DNA from: Vanilla planifolia
Taxonomy: Eukaryota; Streptophyta; Magnoliopsida; Asparagales; Orchidaceae
Assembly: GCA_023846275.1 (NCBI GenBank)
Contig: CM043875.1
Location: 5,902,626 to 5,966,625 of the forward strand
Direction: 5' to 3'
DNA: 64,000 nucleotides
Made by a program: the position numbers and the translations under genes. Below the pieces are notes generated by a model. It ran no database searches, had not been told where the DNA came from, and was given only the letters and a program-made list of their open reading frames with translations. Of the stretch, positions 61,448 to 64,000 are shown piece after piece (position 1 is the first letter of the stretch; every line of letters begins with the position of its first letter).

Positions 61448-62910
61448 GTAACAACCTACCTTATTAAACTCAAATATCTACTCAAAATATGTTTTTGTTT
61501 ATCAAATATAAGTACTATAAATTTGAAATTCAAAATACATTGGGATATGAGTTCCTTAAAAGACCTATCAAAATGCTAGTGACTAAATTTTATATTGGAG
61601 AACATTGTTGTGAAGGTCTCATCAAGAGAAATCCATTGGTATGTAATTTGTAATTTTTAAAGATGAATTTATTTTTTATTAATTTGTAAAAACACTATTA
61701 ATAAAAAAGAATTATTTTAATCCTCTTATTTAATAAGTAGATAAGCCTCTCTCTTTTGTTAAAGACTTAGTGGTTGCATTTGAGAAACTTCAAGAAAGAG
61801 GTAGGGAGGGAGGGAGAGAGTAAAAGAAAGAAGAAAACATATGGGAAAGAAAGGGATTTTCAATTTTGTTTTGTAGAAATGACATGGAAAGGTGAAATTA
61901 AAGCCCATGTTCTTTTCTTAAAGTATGCAATAATTGTTTTAGATGTCAAGTAAGTGTTGAATTTGAGTTTTAGTAAAACATTATAAGGGTTGGAGGGTAT
62001 TATAGTTTTTAGCTACCATGATCTCACAAAATGGTCATTTGGATTATATTAGCATGTCCTTACTAGATAAAGCTATAAAGTCTTTTGGTCTAAGTGTGAA
62101 AAGGGAATATGATAAGAATCATACTAATACGATTAATTGATCATACTAGTACAATGTTGTACATATTTTTTTTAATAATTTAAGGGTTCTATATTAGTAT
62201 GATAAGATGATCAGACCAGTATAATGTATGAGTGGATGTTGGTGATCATATTAATATGAAATAAAATTAGAAAGTACAATAAGTTATGTTCTGCTTAACC
62301 AAGAGATTTTGTCTGATTGCTTGTTCGATCGTATTTACATACATGATTATAGATCATACTAGTACCACAAATTATTAGATTGATACATTGATGCATAGTA
62401 TGTTGATCATGAATTATGCTTATATGATGTAGTTGTTAAATTATTATGTTCAAGGTTATGGTCTTGTACATATATATTATGGATCATACATGAAAGATGA
62501 ATTGGACTAATACATTTAGTTATTAAAGATTTTATATCATCATTTTAATATGAAGAGACTGAGTATATACAATAAGTTATCATACTATTTAATAGAGATC
62601 AGTTATATAATTCATTTTCTAACTAGTATTAGTCATTTGTTATATAGTATAATATGAGATATTAAGGTGAAAATATCAATGAGGCATCGATCATGCAAGT
62701 TTGAAATAAGAATTAGATTAGTATGTTTATTTGATGACAAGATTAATATAGACAGACTATCCAATCCTTGAAATGATCCAATGACTATTAGGTATCATAC
62801 TTGTATGATGGGAATATTTATCGTGTGTGATTAGTGTAATGCAATGGTTTACCTTTGGAAAGTATTAATTATACATTAATATATGGATGATCATACTATA
62901 CAATGTGATG
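61448..62910 (+). repeat. Possible old LTR with GATCATACTAGTA-type motif array
   Basis: Begins TGTAACAACCTACCTTATT, similar to the TGT(A/T)ACA start of plant gypsy LTRs. From about 62115 a degenerate motif like GATCATACTAGTACAATG recurs around ten times. A similar motif occurs in the presumed LTRs at 29540-29860 and 41460-42320. No terminal partner or target duplication was found. Confidence 0.35.
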
Positions 62911-63192
62911 ACAATAGATATATAAAAAAGAGTGATTTATTATGACAAAATTAGTAAAGCTTTTAGAAAATATTTTTTTATAAAAATTTGATTATTATTT
63001 ATAAGAATTAATATGAATTTTACAAAAAAGTAAGAACCAATAAATGAAAAGGAAAAGTGTTGGAGAGGCTTCTTGAAGTTGTCAGATAAGAAACCTAATT
63101 AAATGTCATGTAAATCTATTATTAAAAATCCTTTATTATTATTATGAAATACATGATAATGTTAGTATTTGTATAATATAATATTATACATG

Positions 63193-63341
<149 letters not shown>

Positions 63342-63509
63342 TACATGTATAAATATGTGAGTTATATAATTTTAAAATCAAAATATATGATAAGATAAAA
63401 GAAATAAAATAAAAAATAAAGAAAAGAAAAGAGATTAATATAGCTTGAGAAAGAGCATGATCCTACCTAACAATGATATGATATGTGTCATATATGTGAT
63501 ATACATTAC

Positions 63510-64000
63510 ACCTGGTGTCATGGTACACAAAGATAGGGACCATGATAGAAAGGTCTCAATTTTTTGATGATAAGATACTTTACTTTTGGGTGTCATTGGC
63601 ACTTAAAGATAAGACTCCAATATTTTAAATATCTTATTCCCTGGAAAAACATGATGATAGTATTAAGAAGTGAGACTTAATAATTATGAGATACTTCACT
63701 TCCATTTGTTATGAGCACTTAGTGATGAGGCTCCAACATTTTGAGCACCTTATTCTCTATCATCATAAGATATTGGTATTATAGGACAAGACTTAATATT
63801 GATGACATACTTCACTCTTAGATACCATAGGTATTTAGAGATGGCTCTAATATTCTAAACATCTCATCTCTCTATTAACATAAGATGTGGGCATTAAGAA
63901 GCAAGACTTAGTGATAAAGAGATATTTCACTCTTTGGTATTATAATACTTAGATATGGGGCAATGATATTTTAGATTATTAAAGTTTGTGAGCATGAGAT
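63510..64000. repeat. Satellite-like tandem array, about 116-bp period
   Basis: At least four diverged units. The word 'gatacttcact' recurs at 63574, 63690, 63806 and 63921 (spacing 116, 116, 115). Each time it is followed by a gap, 'cacttag-gatgaggctccaa-attt', 'cttattctct', and then 'agaagcaagacttaat'. The array runs out of the window on the right. Confidence 0.75.

Overview
The window is nuclear DNA of a flowering plant. Its exons have plant-type GT/AG introns, it carries plant gene families, and most of its length is very AT-rich non-coding DNA filled with Ty3/gypsy retrotransposons of several ages. The GC-rich exons set in AT-rich flanks suggest a monocot, but that is only an impression. 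I see no prokaryotic system, CRISPR array, rRNA gene or intact tRNA gene.

Four host genes can be supported. (1) A pectin methylesterase with an N-terminal inhibitor-like domain, + strand, 2416-4557, three exons. (2) A small isoprenylated heavy-metal-associated protein (HIPP), + strand, 10439-10971, two exons. (3) A basic, helical, probably mitochondrial protein, - strand, 24132-17701. Its two exons are separated by an intron of about 5.8 kb. (4) A cinnamyl-alcohol-dehydrogenase-family reductase, - strand, 37238-35765, five exons. The four genes are unrelated in function and do not form a cluster.

The rest is mobile DNA and its remains. A 5'-truncated LINE lies at 6673-8220 between exact 16-bp target duplications. 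Decayed Ty3/gypsy (chromovirus-like) remains are readable at 15100-17040 (+), 26930-28750 (+), 30590-31600 (-), 33400-35570 (-) and 39350-40476 (-, gag with its primer-binding site). The main feature is a young, nearly complete Ty3/gypsy element of Tekay/Del type at 43318-53879, - strand. It has two 2997-bp LTRs that differ at only 12 positions by my count, a 5-bp target duplication (AAAAC), a primer-binding site, a polypurine tract and a gag-pol frame broken by one single-base frameshift near 47500. It seems to have inserted into the long terminal repeat of the older gag-bearing element on its left.

The flanks hold diverged repeats: an 800-bp-spaced pair (8871-10253), a 343-bp-period duplication (40636-41325), a 200-bp duplication (60479-60870), a 116-bp-period satellite-like array running off the right end, and long (AT)n runs, the longest 142 bp. 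I found no clearly new biological system. The observations most worth checking are the structured LTR of the young element (three hairpin-bearing 58-bp repeats and 40-bp repeats just upstream of a TATA box), a copy of its polypurine tract inside its leader, and the giant intron of gene 3.
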